A stretch of 33,990 nt of DNA. Origin: Muribaculaceae bacterium Isolate-110 (HZI) (GTDB lineage Bacteria > Bacteroidota > Bacteroidia > Bacteroidales > Muribaculaceae). The stretch is from the NCBI GenBank assembly GCA_003762875.1, contig RIBL01000026.1, positions 1 to 33,990 of the forward strand, read 5' to 3'. Shown here in pieces: positions 1 to 8,282 of this stretch. The notes below the pieces were generated by a model. That model was not told the DNA's origin. It saw nothing but the letters and a program-made list of their open reading frames with translations, and searched no databases. The stretch's first letter is position 1, and every line of letters starts with the position of its first letter. The translations under genes and the position numbers were made by a program.

Positions 1-481
1 CGAACTCGCACTCCTGCCCGGGATCATGCTCGCGCCTGACATAGACCTCCTTCTGCGGCCTGGTGCCCATGGTCGCACTGATGCGTCTGACATGATTGCA
101 CACACTCGGATAACTGAGCGTAAAGCCACGCTCCAGAAGCATCGTGTGGATGCTGCGACACGTCCACTGAAGCTTGCGCATGCCTGTGGCCCGACGCACA
201 CGATTGTCTTCAAGACAATTGCGGATAATCCCCTTGATTTCATCCGTCACCACCGGACATGTCCGCACCGGTGTGTTGAACTTAGGCTCCGAACCTAAAA
301 GTGTTGCAAACGCCTTCATGTCGCAGACACCGTCGGCGTCCAGACACACACGCTCATACTCCCACACGATCTTGTCTACCGTGTGGCGGCTGATGTGCAT
401 CTCTCCCGCAATCTGGCGCTTCGACTGACCCTTGACATGATAACGTGTCAGGACCTCGTTTCTTTCTACCATAGTTTTCAT
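1..481 (-). CDS. istA: IS21-family transposase IstA, N-terminal part (cut by window edge)
   Basis: Reading the minus strand from the ATG at 481 gives an open frame of 160 codons that runs off the window start. It begins MKTMVERNEVLTRYHVKG and has a helix-turn-helix (QSKRQIAGEMHISRHTVDKI, residues about 19-38). It ends in VRREHDPGQECEF, which in IS21 IstA proteins leads into the DDE catalytic core (usually followed by DWGE). IstA is the DDE transposase that works with the AAA+ helper IstB; istB would lie further left, outside the window. The start lies 119 bp inside the terminal repeat at 549-600, the usual IS21 layout. A second in-frame ATG lies at 472. Family assignment is by recognition of the helix-turn-helix and the pre-catalytic motif. 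Confidence 0.85.
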   Translation of the reverse strand, partial: MKTMVERNEVLTRYHVKGQSKRQIAGEMHISRHTVDKIVWEYERVCLDADGVCDMKAFATLLGSEPKFNTPVRTCPVVTDEIKGIIRNCLEDNRVRRATGMRKLQWTCRSIHTMLLERGFTLSYPSVCNHVRRISATMGTRPQKEVYVRREHDPGQECEF

Positions 482-548
482 TTTGTGGGACCGAGTTGAT
501 ATTACTATAATATAACTCAAAATCCCCGGTTAAAATTCTCCTTTGAAC

Positions 549-600
549 CGGTGCACTTCTCGGTTAGATTTCATGGCGCACTTCTCGATTAAATTTTACA
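549..600 (-). repeat. Terminal repeat of left IS21-like element
   Basis: Read on the minus strand the element starts at 600 with TGTAAAATTTAATCGAGAAG and contains two tandem copies of the block AA(T/C)CGAGAAGTGC(G/A)CC about 26 nt apart, the multiple-terminal-repeat arrangement of IS21 elements. The first 26 nt are identical to the inverted copy at 33864. The bases outside (601 onward) belong to an interrupted integrase gene. Confidence 0.85.
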
Positions 601-1681
601 ATACAGTGGCGTATGTATGACGGGCCACATGGGTGGTGAGATACTTGTCAATCTTGCAGATTGTGGCAATCTCTTTGAGATAGCGGTTCATCACTTGATT
701 GGCAGGGACAGGAAGGAGAACGCCTTTTTGGGCTGCCTTTTTATTCCCCTCATATTTTTTGAGGATTGCAGCCGGAATATCCAGCAAAGGAATATTGCTG
801 ATTTGGCGAGTCTTCTGCCGATGTTTGCGAATCCACAGGTTGCCCGCATTGTCGCGGACAATGTGCTCGGCGGTCAACTGTGACACATCCGAGAATGCCA
901 GGCCGGTAAAGGCTGACATCAGGAACATATCCCGGACAACCTCCAGTCGCTTGCATCCCGGCTCACATTCATAGATTCTGTTGAGTTCCTCTATGGTGAG
1001 GAAGTCCGGTTCAGTCGGAACCTCTTTGAACTTAATGCCGACAAAGGGGTCTTTCTTTATCCAGTCGTTGGCGATGCAACGGTTGGTTATCTTTTTCAAC
1101 GCCTTCATATAGCGTATGAGGGTATTCTGGCAGAGGTCTTTTTCGGTCTTCAGGAATACTTCGTAGGCACGGATTACTTCGCCGGTGAACTCGGAGAGGG
1201 GGAGGTCATCAACCTCATAGTTCTTCTTGATCATCTCTTCGAGGTATCGTTTCATCGACTTATAACGATAGACGGTAGTCTTGGTGTAATCCTTGCCGAT
1301 GAGTGTTTCAGCCTCGTCATTGTGAGCCTGTATCACTTCAAGGATTGTTTTCTCCTTTTTCTTTTTTGGATTGATGCCATAGAAACGCTGCTGCACGACA
1401 ATCGCTGTCACCGGTTCATTCTCCTGCTGGAGTTCGGTAACGATGGCGTGAACCTTAATTCTCGCTTCCTCAATGAACTTGTTAAGGTCATTGGCAGTCC
1501 GGCTCGTGCCTGTGGCACGTTCCTTTGCTTGGTTCCAGAGATTCGATAGAATACTCTTTTGGATGTTGTTTTCGGCGCGTTGGCCGTTTACCGTGATGCG
1601 CATAAAGACAGGCGACTCGCCATTTTTCAGGACGTTGCGCCGAAGAAAGAATGCCACACGGAATGAGTCTTTACTTCTCAT
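601..1681 (-). pseudogene. Tyrosine recombinase (IntDOT-like), C-terminus lost to IS21 insertion
   Basis: The 360-codon frame starts at ATG 1681 (MRSKDSFRVAFFLRRN) and has the Bacteroidetes integrase layout: arm-binding N-terminus, SAM-like core-binding domain (about residues 115-205) and the start of the catalytic domain. The usual box I arginine is replaced (SAFTGLAFSDVSQL), as in IntDOT. The HxxR motif (THVARHTY, about residues 349-356) is present, but a few codons later the reading frame enters the IS21 end and stops at 596. The downstream Gly-His box and the nucleophilic tyrosine, normally 30-40 residues further, are missing, so strand cleavage should be impossible. The gene diverges from the intact integrase at 2335 and has its own arm-type repeats upstream. 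Truncation is seen directly; loss of function is inferred. Confidence 0.88.
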
Positions 1682-1778
1682 AGTTTTTACCTTGTGTTGG
1701 TGTTTGATGACCTGGTGTAAGTAAATCCCGAGAAGTATGTCTTGTAACGTGCTGAATCATAATCTATAAACGCCGTAT

Positions 1779-2018
1779 AGGTGTAAATTGTTCGCTCTAT
1801 TCGGTGTAACACTGGATTTACACCTGCGACTCATTTTCGCCACTCAACTTTTTCTCGAAAAACTCACCCACCATGTCAATGTTCTTGTTAATGTTCACTC
1901 GAAATGAGCGACATTCACCATCAAGGCAAAATGATGTAAAATGCGGAATATCAGTTCGGTATAATAACAACTGGTGGAGCAAGTCGGTGTAATGTTTATC
2001 TCCACCAAATCTACACCT
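1779..2018. repeat. Arm-type repeats (AGGTGTA family) of the truncated integrase
   Basis: Upstream of the truncated integrase, five copies of a (A/C)GGTGTA(A/G) motif occur in both orientations: 1779-1787, 1802-1810, inverted 1817-1825, 1985-1993 and inverted 2011-2018. They form two direct/inverted pairs. Such arrays next to tyrosine recombinases are typical arm-type binding sites. The rest of 1682-2121 shows no convincing gene. Binding is inferred from position and repetition. Confidence 0.5.
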
Positions 2019-2065
2019 GCCGATTTCATCATTTTTCCGCATTCTGCGCTACCCCTAAAATGAGA

Positions 2066-2099
2066 AAAACACCGAATATCATTGATATTCAGTGTTTTA
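2066..2099. terminator. Hairpin beside left attachment site
   Basis: The arms AAAACAC-c-GAATATC and GATATTC-a-GTGTTTT enclose a 3-nt loop (ATT), with one mismatch and A/T-rich flanks on both sides, so it could terminate in either direction. A similar hairpin lies beside the matching repeat at 15430, in the position expected for a terminator downstream of a minus-strand tRNA gene. Confidence 0.55.
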
Positions 2100-2121
2100 T
2101 CTTCTCCTAAAATTTAGGTTC

Positions 2122-2134
2122 GTGGTGCCACCAG
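2122..2134. other. Putative attachment site (left): tRNA 3'-end-like direct repeat
   Basis: The 13-mer GTGGTGCCACCAG is repeated in the same orientation at 15430-15442. Read on the minus strand it is CTGGTGGCACCAC, which matches the last bases of a T stem, an acceptor 3' strand TGGCACC and a discriminator A; from memory this fits Bacteroidales tRNA-Phe. No tRNA body follows here, so this is a fragment created by integration. Site identity is inferred from the repeat pair, the nearby integrase and the arm-type repeats. Confidence 0.55.
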
Positions 2135-2252
2135 CAATATAAACGTTAAATTTTTATCAATCGGATTAAATTCAATTATATACTAATATACTGATATTAA
2201 GCCAAATTAAACAATTTTCAATTTAGGCAGATAGCGGCTGTTTTAGAAATTA

Positions 2253-2291
2253 TAGTGACTATCGTAGTGACTATTCAGGAAAAGTCACTAA
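2253..2291. repeat. Left arm-type repeats TAGTGACTAT
   Basis: Two direct copies of TAGTGACTAT lie at 2253-2262 and 2265-2274 (12-nt period) and an inverted AGTCACTA at 2284-2291. The same motif with the same 12-nt period recurs at the right end (15343 and 15355). The inverted copy overlaps the -7 box of the integrase promoter, suggesting autoregulation. Confidence 0.6.
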
Positions 2292-2297
2292 CTTTGC
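2290..2297 (+). promoter_or_regulatory. Promoter -7 box of intact integrase
   Basis: TAACTTTG matches the Bacteroidetes -7 consensus TAnnTTTG; transcription would begin near 2301, about 34 nt before the integrase ATG. It overlaps an inverted copy of the integrase arm-type repeat. No clear -33 TTTG is seen at the usual spacing. Confidence 0.55.
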
Positions 2298-2334
2298 AGT
2301 GTCCGATTCACAAGGGAATCGAACCTAGGATTCT

Positions 2335-3771
2335 ATGGCAAAATCTCTTTCCCGGTTCTTCATCCGCAAGCAGGACGAGAAGAACGAAATCGCAACTCTT
2401 TTCTTTAGGGTGCAGAACAAGAAACACAAAGTCGATACGCTCTTTTCCTCTCAGATACGTGTGAATGTTGCGGAGTGGAAAGAGGCTTTGTCGTGTCCTG
2501 AAAAATGGATGCGACATCAAAGGGCGAACTTCAATCTACACGACTCACTCAATAGGATTGAACTGGTAGTGAAGTCGGAAGTAGAGGGCATGTCTTTCGA
2601 TAAGTCACGTGTTGAGGCCGAGATCCTCTCTATCGCCAATCCGAAGAAAGCAGAAGCCCTAATGAAAGCTAAGCGTGAAGAGGAGGAACGGCAACGCGAG
2701 GAAGAACGCATAAAGGAAGAGCAGGAACGTCTGATAAAGGAAGGCATCGATGCTGAACGCGCCAAAATATGGAACTTCATAGACCGATTTTGCAATGAAA
2801 TCAAGAGCGGTGCCAGGCTTAATGGTCATGATAGATATGCGCCCGGCACTGTGAAGGCATGGAATAGCTTTCGGAAGCTGTATGACTTGTTTGACAGAAA
2901 GCATCGCTACACATGGCATGATGTAGACCGTGCATTCGTCACCAAATTCCTGAATTTTATGGAGAAGAAAGATTATATGGTGACTGCGCAGAATAAATAC
3001 CTGGTCGATCTACGAGCAATCATCAGCTATGCCTATGCCGACGGAATACACAACAATGACCGCGCCCTGCAATATTTCGCAAAAAAGAAAATTGAAGAGA
3101 AAGATAAGGCTATCGAAATATACCTTACCGAAGCAGAGCTTCAGGCATTGTATGAAATGCCTCTGTCAGGCAAGCAGGAAGAGGTGCGCGATATATTTCT
3201 TGTCGGGTGCTACACCTGTCAGCGCGTGAGCGATTACAACGACATTGACAAGGATTGTTTCACCACTACTGCCAAAGGAACACCGGTAATATGCCTCATT
3301 CAGAAGAAAACCCGCAACGAGGTAAAAATTCCTATAATGAATCCCAACCTAAAGGCTATATGCGAAAAATACAACTACAATCTCCCTTATGTTGTTGACG
3401 TGATACTCAACCGCTACATAAAGGAGATTCTGATGGAGTTGTCCGATAAAGTGCCCGACTTAGCCAAGATGGTAGTAACCAAACTTACTCAAAAGCAGAA
3501 GAAACTGGTGGAGGACGGCAAGCTCGTTGTCGAGCACAACGAAAAGGGAGAGGTGATAATGCCTCGCTACAAGTGCGTGACAACCCACACAGCCCGCCGC
3601 AGCGGAATCACAAACATGTACCTCACCCACAAATACTCCATCTTACAGATGATGCACGTCAGCGGCCACAAGACACAAAAGACCTTTATGGACTATATCA
3701 AACTCTCCTCGGACGAAATCGCCGACGAGATAGACGCTATCGCTAATGGCGCAAAATCCGAAGTATTTTGA
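2335..3771 (+). CDS. Tyrosine recombinase/integrase (intact)
   Basis: This 478-residue site-specific recombinase probably integrates and excises the element that starts just upstream. Catalytic residues are readable: box I arginine in CQRVSDY (about residue 300), HTARR (about 418-422), a Gly-His box (SGHKT, about 443-447) and a tyrosine in MDYIKL (about 454). A highly charged helical stretch (about residues 107-140, REEEERQREEERIKEEQE) separates the N-terminal arm-binding region from the core-binding domain. About 60 extra residues lie between box I and HxxR. It is longer than most Bacteroidetes integrases (about 400 aa) but looks complete. The start is the ATG after the TAACTTTG promoter; the upstream repeats are its likely arm sites. 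Confidence 0.9.
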   Translation: MAKSLSRFFIRKQDEKNEIATLFFRVQNKKHKVDTLFSSQIRVNVAEWKEALSCPEKWMRHQRANFNLHDSLNRIELVVKSEVEGMSFDKSRVEAEILSIANPKKAEALMKAKREEEERQREEERIKEEQERLIKEGIDAERAKIWNFIDRFCNEIKSGARLNGHDRYAPGTVKAWNSFRKLYDLFDRKHRYTWHDVDRAFVTKFLNFMEKKDYMVTAQNKYLVDLRAIISYAYADGIHNNDRALQYFAKKKIEEKDKAIEIYLTEAELQALYEMPLSGKQEEVRDIFLVGCYTCQRVSDYNDIDKDCFTTTAKGTPVICLIQKKTRNEVKIPIMNPNLKAICEKYNYNLPYVVDVILNRYIKEILMELSDKVPDLAKMVVTKLTQKQKKLVEDGKLVVEHNEKGEVIMPRYKCVTTHTARRSGITNMYLTHKYSILQMMHVSGHKTQKTFMDYIKLSSDEIADEIDAIANGAKSEVF

Positions 3772-3813
3772 CTATTATTACTCGGAAACAGCTACAAATC
3801 AAAATATAAATTG

Positions 3814-3821
3814 TAATTTTG
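3814..3821 (+). promoter_or_regulatory. Promoter -7 box of RhuM-Fic gene
   Basis: TAATTTTG fits TAnnTTTG and ends only 3 nt before the ATG at 3825, so transcription would start at or next to the start codon (possible leaderless mRNA). No clear -33 element is seen. Confidence 0.4.
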
Positions 3822-3824
3822 AAT

Positions 3825-4799
3825 ATGGAAACAAATAATTCACAGCTCGTAATCTATCAGGCGCCGGACGGAAATATGTCGATTGATGTGACAGTTCAGA
3901 ATGATACCGTATGGCTGAGCCAAGGGCAGATGGCCGAACTCTTTGACAAAGATCAGTCAGTTATTGCCCGCCACATCTCTAATGTTTTCAAGGAAGGCGA
4001 GCTGGAGAAAGAGAGTAATATGCAAATTTTGCATAATACTCTGTCGAAGTACAAACCGACTCAGGTTTACAGCCTTGATGTTATTATCTCTGTTGGCTAT
4101 CGCGTTAAATCCAAACGTGGTACTCAATTCCGCATCTGGGCAAATAAGATATTGAAGCAGTATCTTCTTCAAGGCTATGCCATAAACGAGCGGATAGCTG
4201 CACAGAAATATGACGAGCTTAGTCAGTTGATAAAAGTGCTCGGCCGCACAATCCAAAATCAGGAAAGGCTTACGGAGGACAGCCGTTCATTACTTGATGT
4301 TGTGGTTGACTACACATACGCCCTCGACACCCTTGACCGCTACGACTATCAGGAACTGAAGATCGAGGACACCACCGGTAAAGAGTCGTTTCATGCCACT
4401 TACGAAAACGCCATGGAAGTCATCCGAGAGTTACATGAGAAATTCGGTGGCAGCACATTGTTCGGCAACGAAAAGGACGATTCCTTCAAAAGCTCCATCG
4501 GTCAGATTTACCAGACCTTCGGTGGCGTTGACCTATATCCCTCAGTGGAGGAAAAAGCTGCCATGCTCCTGTACCTTGTTACCAAAAACCACTCATTCAG
4601 CGACGGCAACAAACGCATTGCCGCAACTCTATTCCTGTGGTTTCTCAACGGCAACGGCATTCTCTACAACGGAGACGGCACCAAGCGCATTGCCGACAAC
4701 ACCCTCGTCGCCCTCACCCTAATGATAGCCGAAAGCCGTACCGAGGAAAAGGACACAATGGTAAAAGTCATCGTCAACCTAATCAACAAGAACAACTGA
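3825..4799 (+). CDS. RhuM-Fic/Doc fusion protein (possible toxin)
   Basis: The N-terminal half (about residues 5-145) is RhuM-like: VWLSQGQMAELFDKDQSVIA is the typical opening and RGTQFRIWANKILKQYL the typical end. The C-terminal half carries a Doc-type Fic motif, HSFSDGNKRIAA (about residues 256-267), which in Doc proteins transfers phosphate from ATP to a target such as EF-Tu and in other Fic proteins transfers AMP. The Lys in GNKR favours the Doc variety. The ATG at 3825 (METNNSQL) is preferred to a TTG two codons earlier. No antitoxin gene is obvious beside it; these fusions are often single genes on mobile elements. Family recognition is firm, biochemical activity and target are not known. 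Confidence 0.85.
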   Translation: METNNSQLVIYQAPDGNMSIDVTVQNDTVWLSQGQMAELFDKDQSVIARHISNVFKEGELEKESNMQILHNTLSKYKPTQVYSLDVIISVGYRVKSKRGTQFRIWANKILKQYLLQGYAINERIAAQKYDELSQLIKVLGRTIQNQERLTEDSRSLLDVVVDYTYALDTLDRYDYQELKIEDTTGKESFHATYENAMEVIRELHEKFGGSTLFGNEKDDSFKSSIGQIYQTFGGVDLYPSVEEKAAMLLYLVTKNHSFSDGNKRIAATLFLWFLNGNGILYNGDGTKRIADNTLVALTLMIAESRTEEKDTMVKVIVNLINKNN

Positions 4800-4955
4800 G
4801 GATAAGACGAAACAACCCCCGAAATATGCACGGCTTAACGACTTCATGCCGAGGATTGACCTGTCGGTGCTGAATGATTATGTAACGGCTAATCTCCGCG
4901 CTGATTTTCATACTCGTTTGGGACATTTGTCACACCTAATGTCAATTATTCTTTG
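4800..4955 (+). other. Short gap with a possible coding remnant
   Basis: Between the Fic gene and the next promoter one plus-strand frame stays open and reads like protein (KYARLNDFMPRIDLSVLNDY and onward). It could start at ATG 4846 and would stop at 4983, inside the next gene. It is probably a decayed C-terminal fragment; nothing else is seen. Confidence 0.25.
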
Positions 4956-4963
4956 TAACTTTG
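4956..4963 (+). promoter_or_regulatory. Promoter -7 box of cargo operon
   Basis: TAACTTTG ends 3 nt before the ATG at 4967, the same spacing as at 3814-3825. It is the only good promoter-like box before the five overlapping genes that follow. Confidence 0.5.
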
Positions 4964-4966
4964 CGT

Positions 4967-5893
4967 ATGGCTACTCTCTCTAAAATATTGGTTTTGTGTG
5001 TAGGCTTTGCTCTCTCCAATAACTTATGGGCGCAAAGTCATATAGATTCTGTGCAGACTGACACAAGTCCGCTCAAGATTGAGCGTGATGCACTTGGTGC
5101 AGTATATTATTGGATAGACAATAATGCGCTCGACCTTGACCGAGTGGATTATAGTGATTTATATGAAACCTATATGACACCAATTGAGGGTCAGTTATTT
5201 GAGGACTGTGCTCAGCTATTCATTGAGGGGAAACTTCGATTGGAACCGGACTTTCTAAAGACATACTCTTACTCTTATTGGAGAGACAAAATTGATACAC
5301 CTGTAAACGGAGTGCTTGGCAATGATTTCAGGCGGATAGAGGTCTATTTCTATCCCGATGCTGTTAAGTCGGATTCGGTAACATACGTCGTAAAAGGCCG
5401 GACAAAGGTTAAGAATAATGTCTGCGATTTCACAGGTGAAGTCAAAATCAAGAAAATCTATCACAAATATGAGCGTGACATCGACTCTCCCGATTGCTAT
5501 TTGATAATCGCGGATTATACTCTAAAAGAAGATGTTACGCAAAAAGGTAGCGGAGAGTTTCGGGGTGTAATGGGTGCGTATGGCTATGTCACTGAAGATG
5601 CTCCCGGAGTAATACAGGTTAACAATATAGATCAGGACGGCGACGGATATATGAACCGTTCTTATGTAGGCACATGGCGGAGTTATAAGAATCCTGCGGT
5701 CGTCAAGCGTTGTATGTGGGGCGATAACCGTTTGCCATTCCGCTTTGATTTTGATATAGGAGCCGGAGAGATTGTTGTCAATCCCAAATACTCGTCTCCG
5801 GAATGGGATAATTTTATGCAATGGAAAGACCTTGATATTGTTGAACCCGAAAGCGGCGACAGCCGTGCAACATATAAAAATCCGTGGTGGTAA
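4967..5893 (+). CDS. Secreted protein of unknown function, first gene of cargo operon
   Basis: This 308-residue protein begins with a signal peptide (MATLSKILVLCVGFALSNN, cleavage probably after LWAQ, residue about 23), so it should reach the periplasm. No known domain is recognised. The mature part is rich in aromatic and acidic residues and includes a stretch DQDGDGYMNRSYVGTW (about residues 223-238) that resembles a calcium-binding DxDxDG loop. ATG 4967 is chosen over a TTG two codons earlier because the signal peptide fits. The next gene overlaps its last 10 nt, so translation is probably coupled. No immunity or effector function can be read from sequence. Confidence 0.75.
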   Translation: MATLSKILVLCVGFALSNNLWAQSHIDSVQTDTSPLKIERDALGAVYYWIDNNALDLDRVDYSDLYETYMTPIEGQLFEDCAQLFIEGKLRLEPDFLKTYSYSYWRDKIDTPVNGVLGNDFRRIEVYFYPDAVKSDSVTYVVKGRTKVKNNVCDFTGEVKIKKIYHKYERDIDSPDCYLIIADYTLKEDVTQKGSGEFRGVMGAYGYVTEDAPGVIQVNNIDQDGDGYMNRSYVGTWRSYKNPAVVKRCMWGDNRLPFRFDFDIGAGEIVVNPKYSSPEWDNFMQWKDLDIVEPESGDSRATYKNPWW

Positions 5894-6660
5894 TAAAACT
5901 GACTGATAAACGATTTTGGATATTTGAGGCATTGGCAATATTGTCAACAGCTACAACCATAGGTATCATGCAAGTCTGTTTGGGTAGATTTGAATTGGAT
6001 GGAGACTCCATGCCTATTTGTTGTATTATTTTGACTTCGTATTTAGTCGGGCAAACGGTTGCTTGGAAAGTATCTAAATATCTTAAATGGCTGAAACTTG
6101 GCCTGTCAACTTATTTTTACTCCATTATTTCTTTTGCGTCGATATTTGCATTTATAATTATTCTTGATTATTTGGATCGAAAGCCACTTCCTGTTGATGT
6201 CTCAGCAGATACACATATTGGTTTTTCTACATTCAGCATATCGTTGGTGGCAGTATTTTTATGGAGTATAGTTTCCTTCATTCCATCTATGCTTACGGGA
6301 TTTATTGCTTCATTATGTTTAAGTTCTAAAAAGTCTAAAAGTGATAGAACATTAAAGAGTGTATCTCTTGAGCTCTTAGGCGTTAATGGTTTTGCATATC
6401 CGAGAAAAGAAGCGCTGAAAATAGCGAATGGGTACTTTAATTCAAACAAGCCTATTCTTGGTGGTGATGTTTATAAGCTGGTTAACGGACGTATAGAATC
6501 CACTTCCGACAGTTGGTACTGTGACAAGAAAGAGTCTGAATCGTCGTATGATTATGTTGTCCGCAGCTATCACATTGCTTGCGACTATATAAGAGATTAT
6601 CCGGGCAAAGCAAATACTTTTTTCAGCATCGTTATAGAGCAAATAGAAGATGAAATCTGA
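5884..6660 (+). CDS. Membrane protein with LTDKRFW start module, unknown function
   Basis: This 258-residue protein has about four hydrophobic segments in the first 145 residues and a cytoplasmic C-terminal domain (about 160-258) rich in Lys, Glu and Tyr. No family is recognised. The start is unusual: the conserved module reads ATA AAA CTG where sister genes have ATG, so translation probably starts at GTG 5884 or 5887, giving VIKLTDKRFWIFEA. It overlaps the upstream gene by 10 nt and the downstream gene by 11 nt. The N-terminal LTDKRFW(I/K)FEA is shared with the gene at 7521, although the rest of the two proteins is only loosely similar (both polytopic N-terminus and soluble tail). Confidence 0.7.
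   Translation: MVVIKLTDKRFWIFEALAILSTATTIGIMQVCLGRFELDGDSMPICCIILTSYLVGQTVAWKVSKYLKWLKLGLSTYFYSIISFASIFAFIIILDYLDRKPLPVDVSADTHIGFSTFSISLVAVFLWSIVSFIPSMLTGFIASLCLSSKKSKSDRTLKSVSLELLGVNGFAYPRKEALKIANGYFNSNKPILGGDVYKLVNGRIESTSDSWYCDKKESESSYDYVVRSYHIACDYIRDYPGKANTFFSIVIEQIEDEI
5896..5922 (+). repeat. Start-module repeat, copy 1
   Basis: A 27-nt block starting AAACTGACTGATAAACGATT encodes KLTDKRFWI and is identical to 9437-9463; 24 nt of it are also identical to 7525-7548, and its first 13 nt to 8282-8294. Nucleotide-level identity at the starts of otherwise divergent genes points to recent duplication or gene shuffling. Confidence 0.8.
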
Positions 6661-7534
6661 CAGCAAAATATATCGGTTTTTCTTTGGACGGCGGGGTGAG
6701 ACACGCTTGCCATTTGGCGCTATGCTGCTGATTCTTGTGCCTTTTTTTATTGGGGGCCTATATTTCCAGAATCGCAAATACAATGCTTTGTTGGCAAATC
6801 CGGAACATACATCGACTGTGATTTCAGATATCGGCTATGTAGGCAACAGTGGTCCTATAATACATTACAAATTTACAGTGAACGGTGTAACATATAAAGG
6901 TGGTATGTATGCCAATGGTTTTGCCGTTGGCGACAGCATAGGTGTGGTATATCAGAAAGACAACCCTGAGAATAATATGACGGTGTTTGAATATTATGAT
7001 GGCCCGTCGTATGGTTCGGTCGCAATATTCGTCCTCGCTGCGATTGTTCTGGCACTATACCGATGGCGAAAAATCAATCGAAAATACAACGACAGCTGCC
7101 CGGAGTTGGATGGCACTGGAAGGTGTCGTATTTACCGCACCGACAAGGAATATATATTTGTTACAGTATATAATGTCACTGCGAGCCTTCCGATTAAATT
7201 CCTCCCCATAGGCTGTAGTAACGGAGAATTTGAGAATACTCTCATGGAAATATTCCAAGCAAGTCTGCATGGCAAATATGTGGAGCTGAAAAACGCGGAA
7301 CTGATCAAAGCCATGAAGCAACGCTCATGGCGACAGCTTTACCAACACTCCACAGGCGTGCTTCTGAAACACGACAGCCGCACTTTAGAGATTTTGCCCA
7401 ACCGGAAAGCTACTGATGGTAAAGGTCTTGACTGGGATTATTTCCGCGCAATATCCTTTGACCTTGACGGCGCATCATGGAAAGACATCATAAACTCAAC
7501 CCGAAAACTTCTTGAATACCATGGAACTGACTGA
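6650..7534 (+). CDS. Membrane protein, DUF3592-like
   Basis: This 294-residue protein has a short basic cytoplasmic N-terminus (FFFGRRGETR), a membrane segment (about residues 21-39), a beta-rich outside domain and a second membrane segment (about 120-137). The outside domain reads like DUF3592: VISDIGYVGNSGPIIHYKFT, then VNGVTYKG, GDSIGVVYQKDNPENN. A cytoplasmic tail of about 150 residues follows, with no recognised domain. It overlaps the genes on both sides (11 nt upstream, 14 nt downstream). It lacks the LTDKRFW start, unlike its neighbours. The DUF3592 assignment is from pattern only and that family has no known biochemical function. Confidence 0.7.
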   Translation: MKSDSKIYRFFFGRRGETRLPFGAMLLILVPFFIGGLYFQNRKYNALLANPEHTSTVISDIGYVGNSGPIIHYKFTVNGVTYKGGMYANGFAVGDSIGVVYQKDNPENNMTVFEYYDGPSYGSVAIFVLAAIVLALYRWRKINRKYNDSCPELDGTGRCRIYRTDKEYIFVTVYNVTASLPIKFLPIGCSNGEFENTLMEIFQASLHGKYVELKNAELIKAMKQRSWRQLYQHSTGVLLKHDSRTLEILPNRKATDGKGLDWDYFRAISFDLDGASWKDIINSTRKLLEYHGTD

Positions 7535-8282
7535 TAAACGATTTTGGAAATTCGAGGCAATGATGCTACTCTGTGGAGTATTGTTGTTCTGCCTGTTATG
7601 CAGTGTTCTTATATGTAACGGTGCGGAAATTGATTCGGGCAGTGGCATAATTCTAATACTGCTATTCCCAATTTTTCTGCTTTACTTTGCGATCTGTGGC
7701 ATTCCTACTTGGCTGCTATATAACGGAGGTTCATGGATGAAACTTGCCGGATATTTGTATTTTATTTCCTCTTTGTTGGTGATTGCGCCAATAATGACAT
7801 TCATGTATGACTGGAATCCGGCTACTGCAAATATGCGACCGGAAAATATGCCTATTGATGAAGGCACATTCTTTACAGATAATGAATTTGCTGTTATCAT
7901 TTGTGTCGGATGGGCGATGTCACTCATTATTCCGGTAGTATTTACATCGTATCTTTCAAAGCGATGGATTATAAAAGATAATCAAGGACATGGGTGGATT
8001 GTTGATTCCGCAAGCAGAGCAATACAAGGAAATCTCCAGTCGAATGTCAGAGCCATTGCCATAGGCTATAGATATAATCGCCTCACGCTGAAGTGCTATC
8101 TTGATTCTCTCCCATCCGAACAGGATAAAGAAATGTTGAGCGATATTGCCGGAGAGATAATATCAGATTTCCCTCCTGATAAGATTCCGAGGACAACCGA
8201 GATTTGCGAGTTCTCAAATGTTCCAATATCGGAACTTGATAAACTTGATTCATTCATCTACATAAGGACCAATGAACCATGA
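7521..8282 (+). CDS. Membrane protein with LTDKRFW start module, unknown function
   Basis: This 253-residue protein starts at ATG 7521 (MELTDKRFWKFEAMMLL), 14 nt inside the previous gene; a TTG three codons upstream is less likely. Four hydrophobic segments lie at about residues 13-35, 42-60, 73-92 and 125-145, followed by a soluble domain of about 100 residues. Layout and start match the 5884 gene, so the two are probably paralogues or share an exchanged 5' end. The stop overlaps the next start as ATGA (8279-8282), the classic coupling arrangement. Function unknown. Confidence 0.72.
   Translation: MELTDKRFWKFEAMMLLCGVLLFCLLCSVLICNGAEIDSGSGIILILLFPIFLLYFAICGIPTWLLYNGGSWMKLAGYLYFISSLLVIAPIMTFMYDWNPATANMRPENMPIDEGTFFTDNEFAVIICVGWAMSLIIPVVFTSYLSKRWIIKDNQGHGWIVDSASRAIQGNLQSNVRAIAIGYRYNRLTLKCYLDSLPSEQDKEMLSDIAGEIISDFPPDKIPRTTEICEFSNVPISELDKLDSFIYIRTNEP
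7525..7548 (+). repeat. Start-module repeat, copy 2
   Basis: These 24 nt are identical to the blocks at 5896-5922 and 9437-9463 and are placed at the start codon in the same way (E/K-LTDKRFW). Confidence 0.8.

Noticed and set aside
1818-2042. 74-codon minus-strand frame upstream of the truncated integrase
   Set aside because: It lies over the arm-type repeats, resembles no known protein and has a composition typical of chance frames in AT-rich DNA.
2311-2326. tRNA T-arm-like GGGAATCGAACCTAGG just before the intact integrase
   Set aside because: It looks like a T arm on the minus strand, but no acceptor stem or anticodon arm fits around it and the sequence is not repeated at the other end of the element, so it is not called as a tRNA or attachment site.
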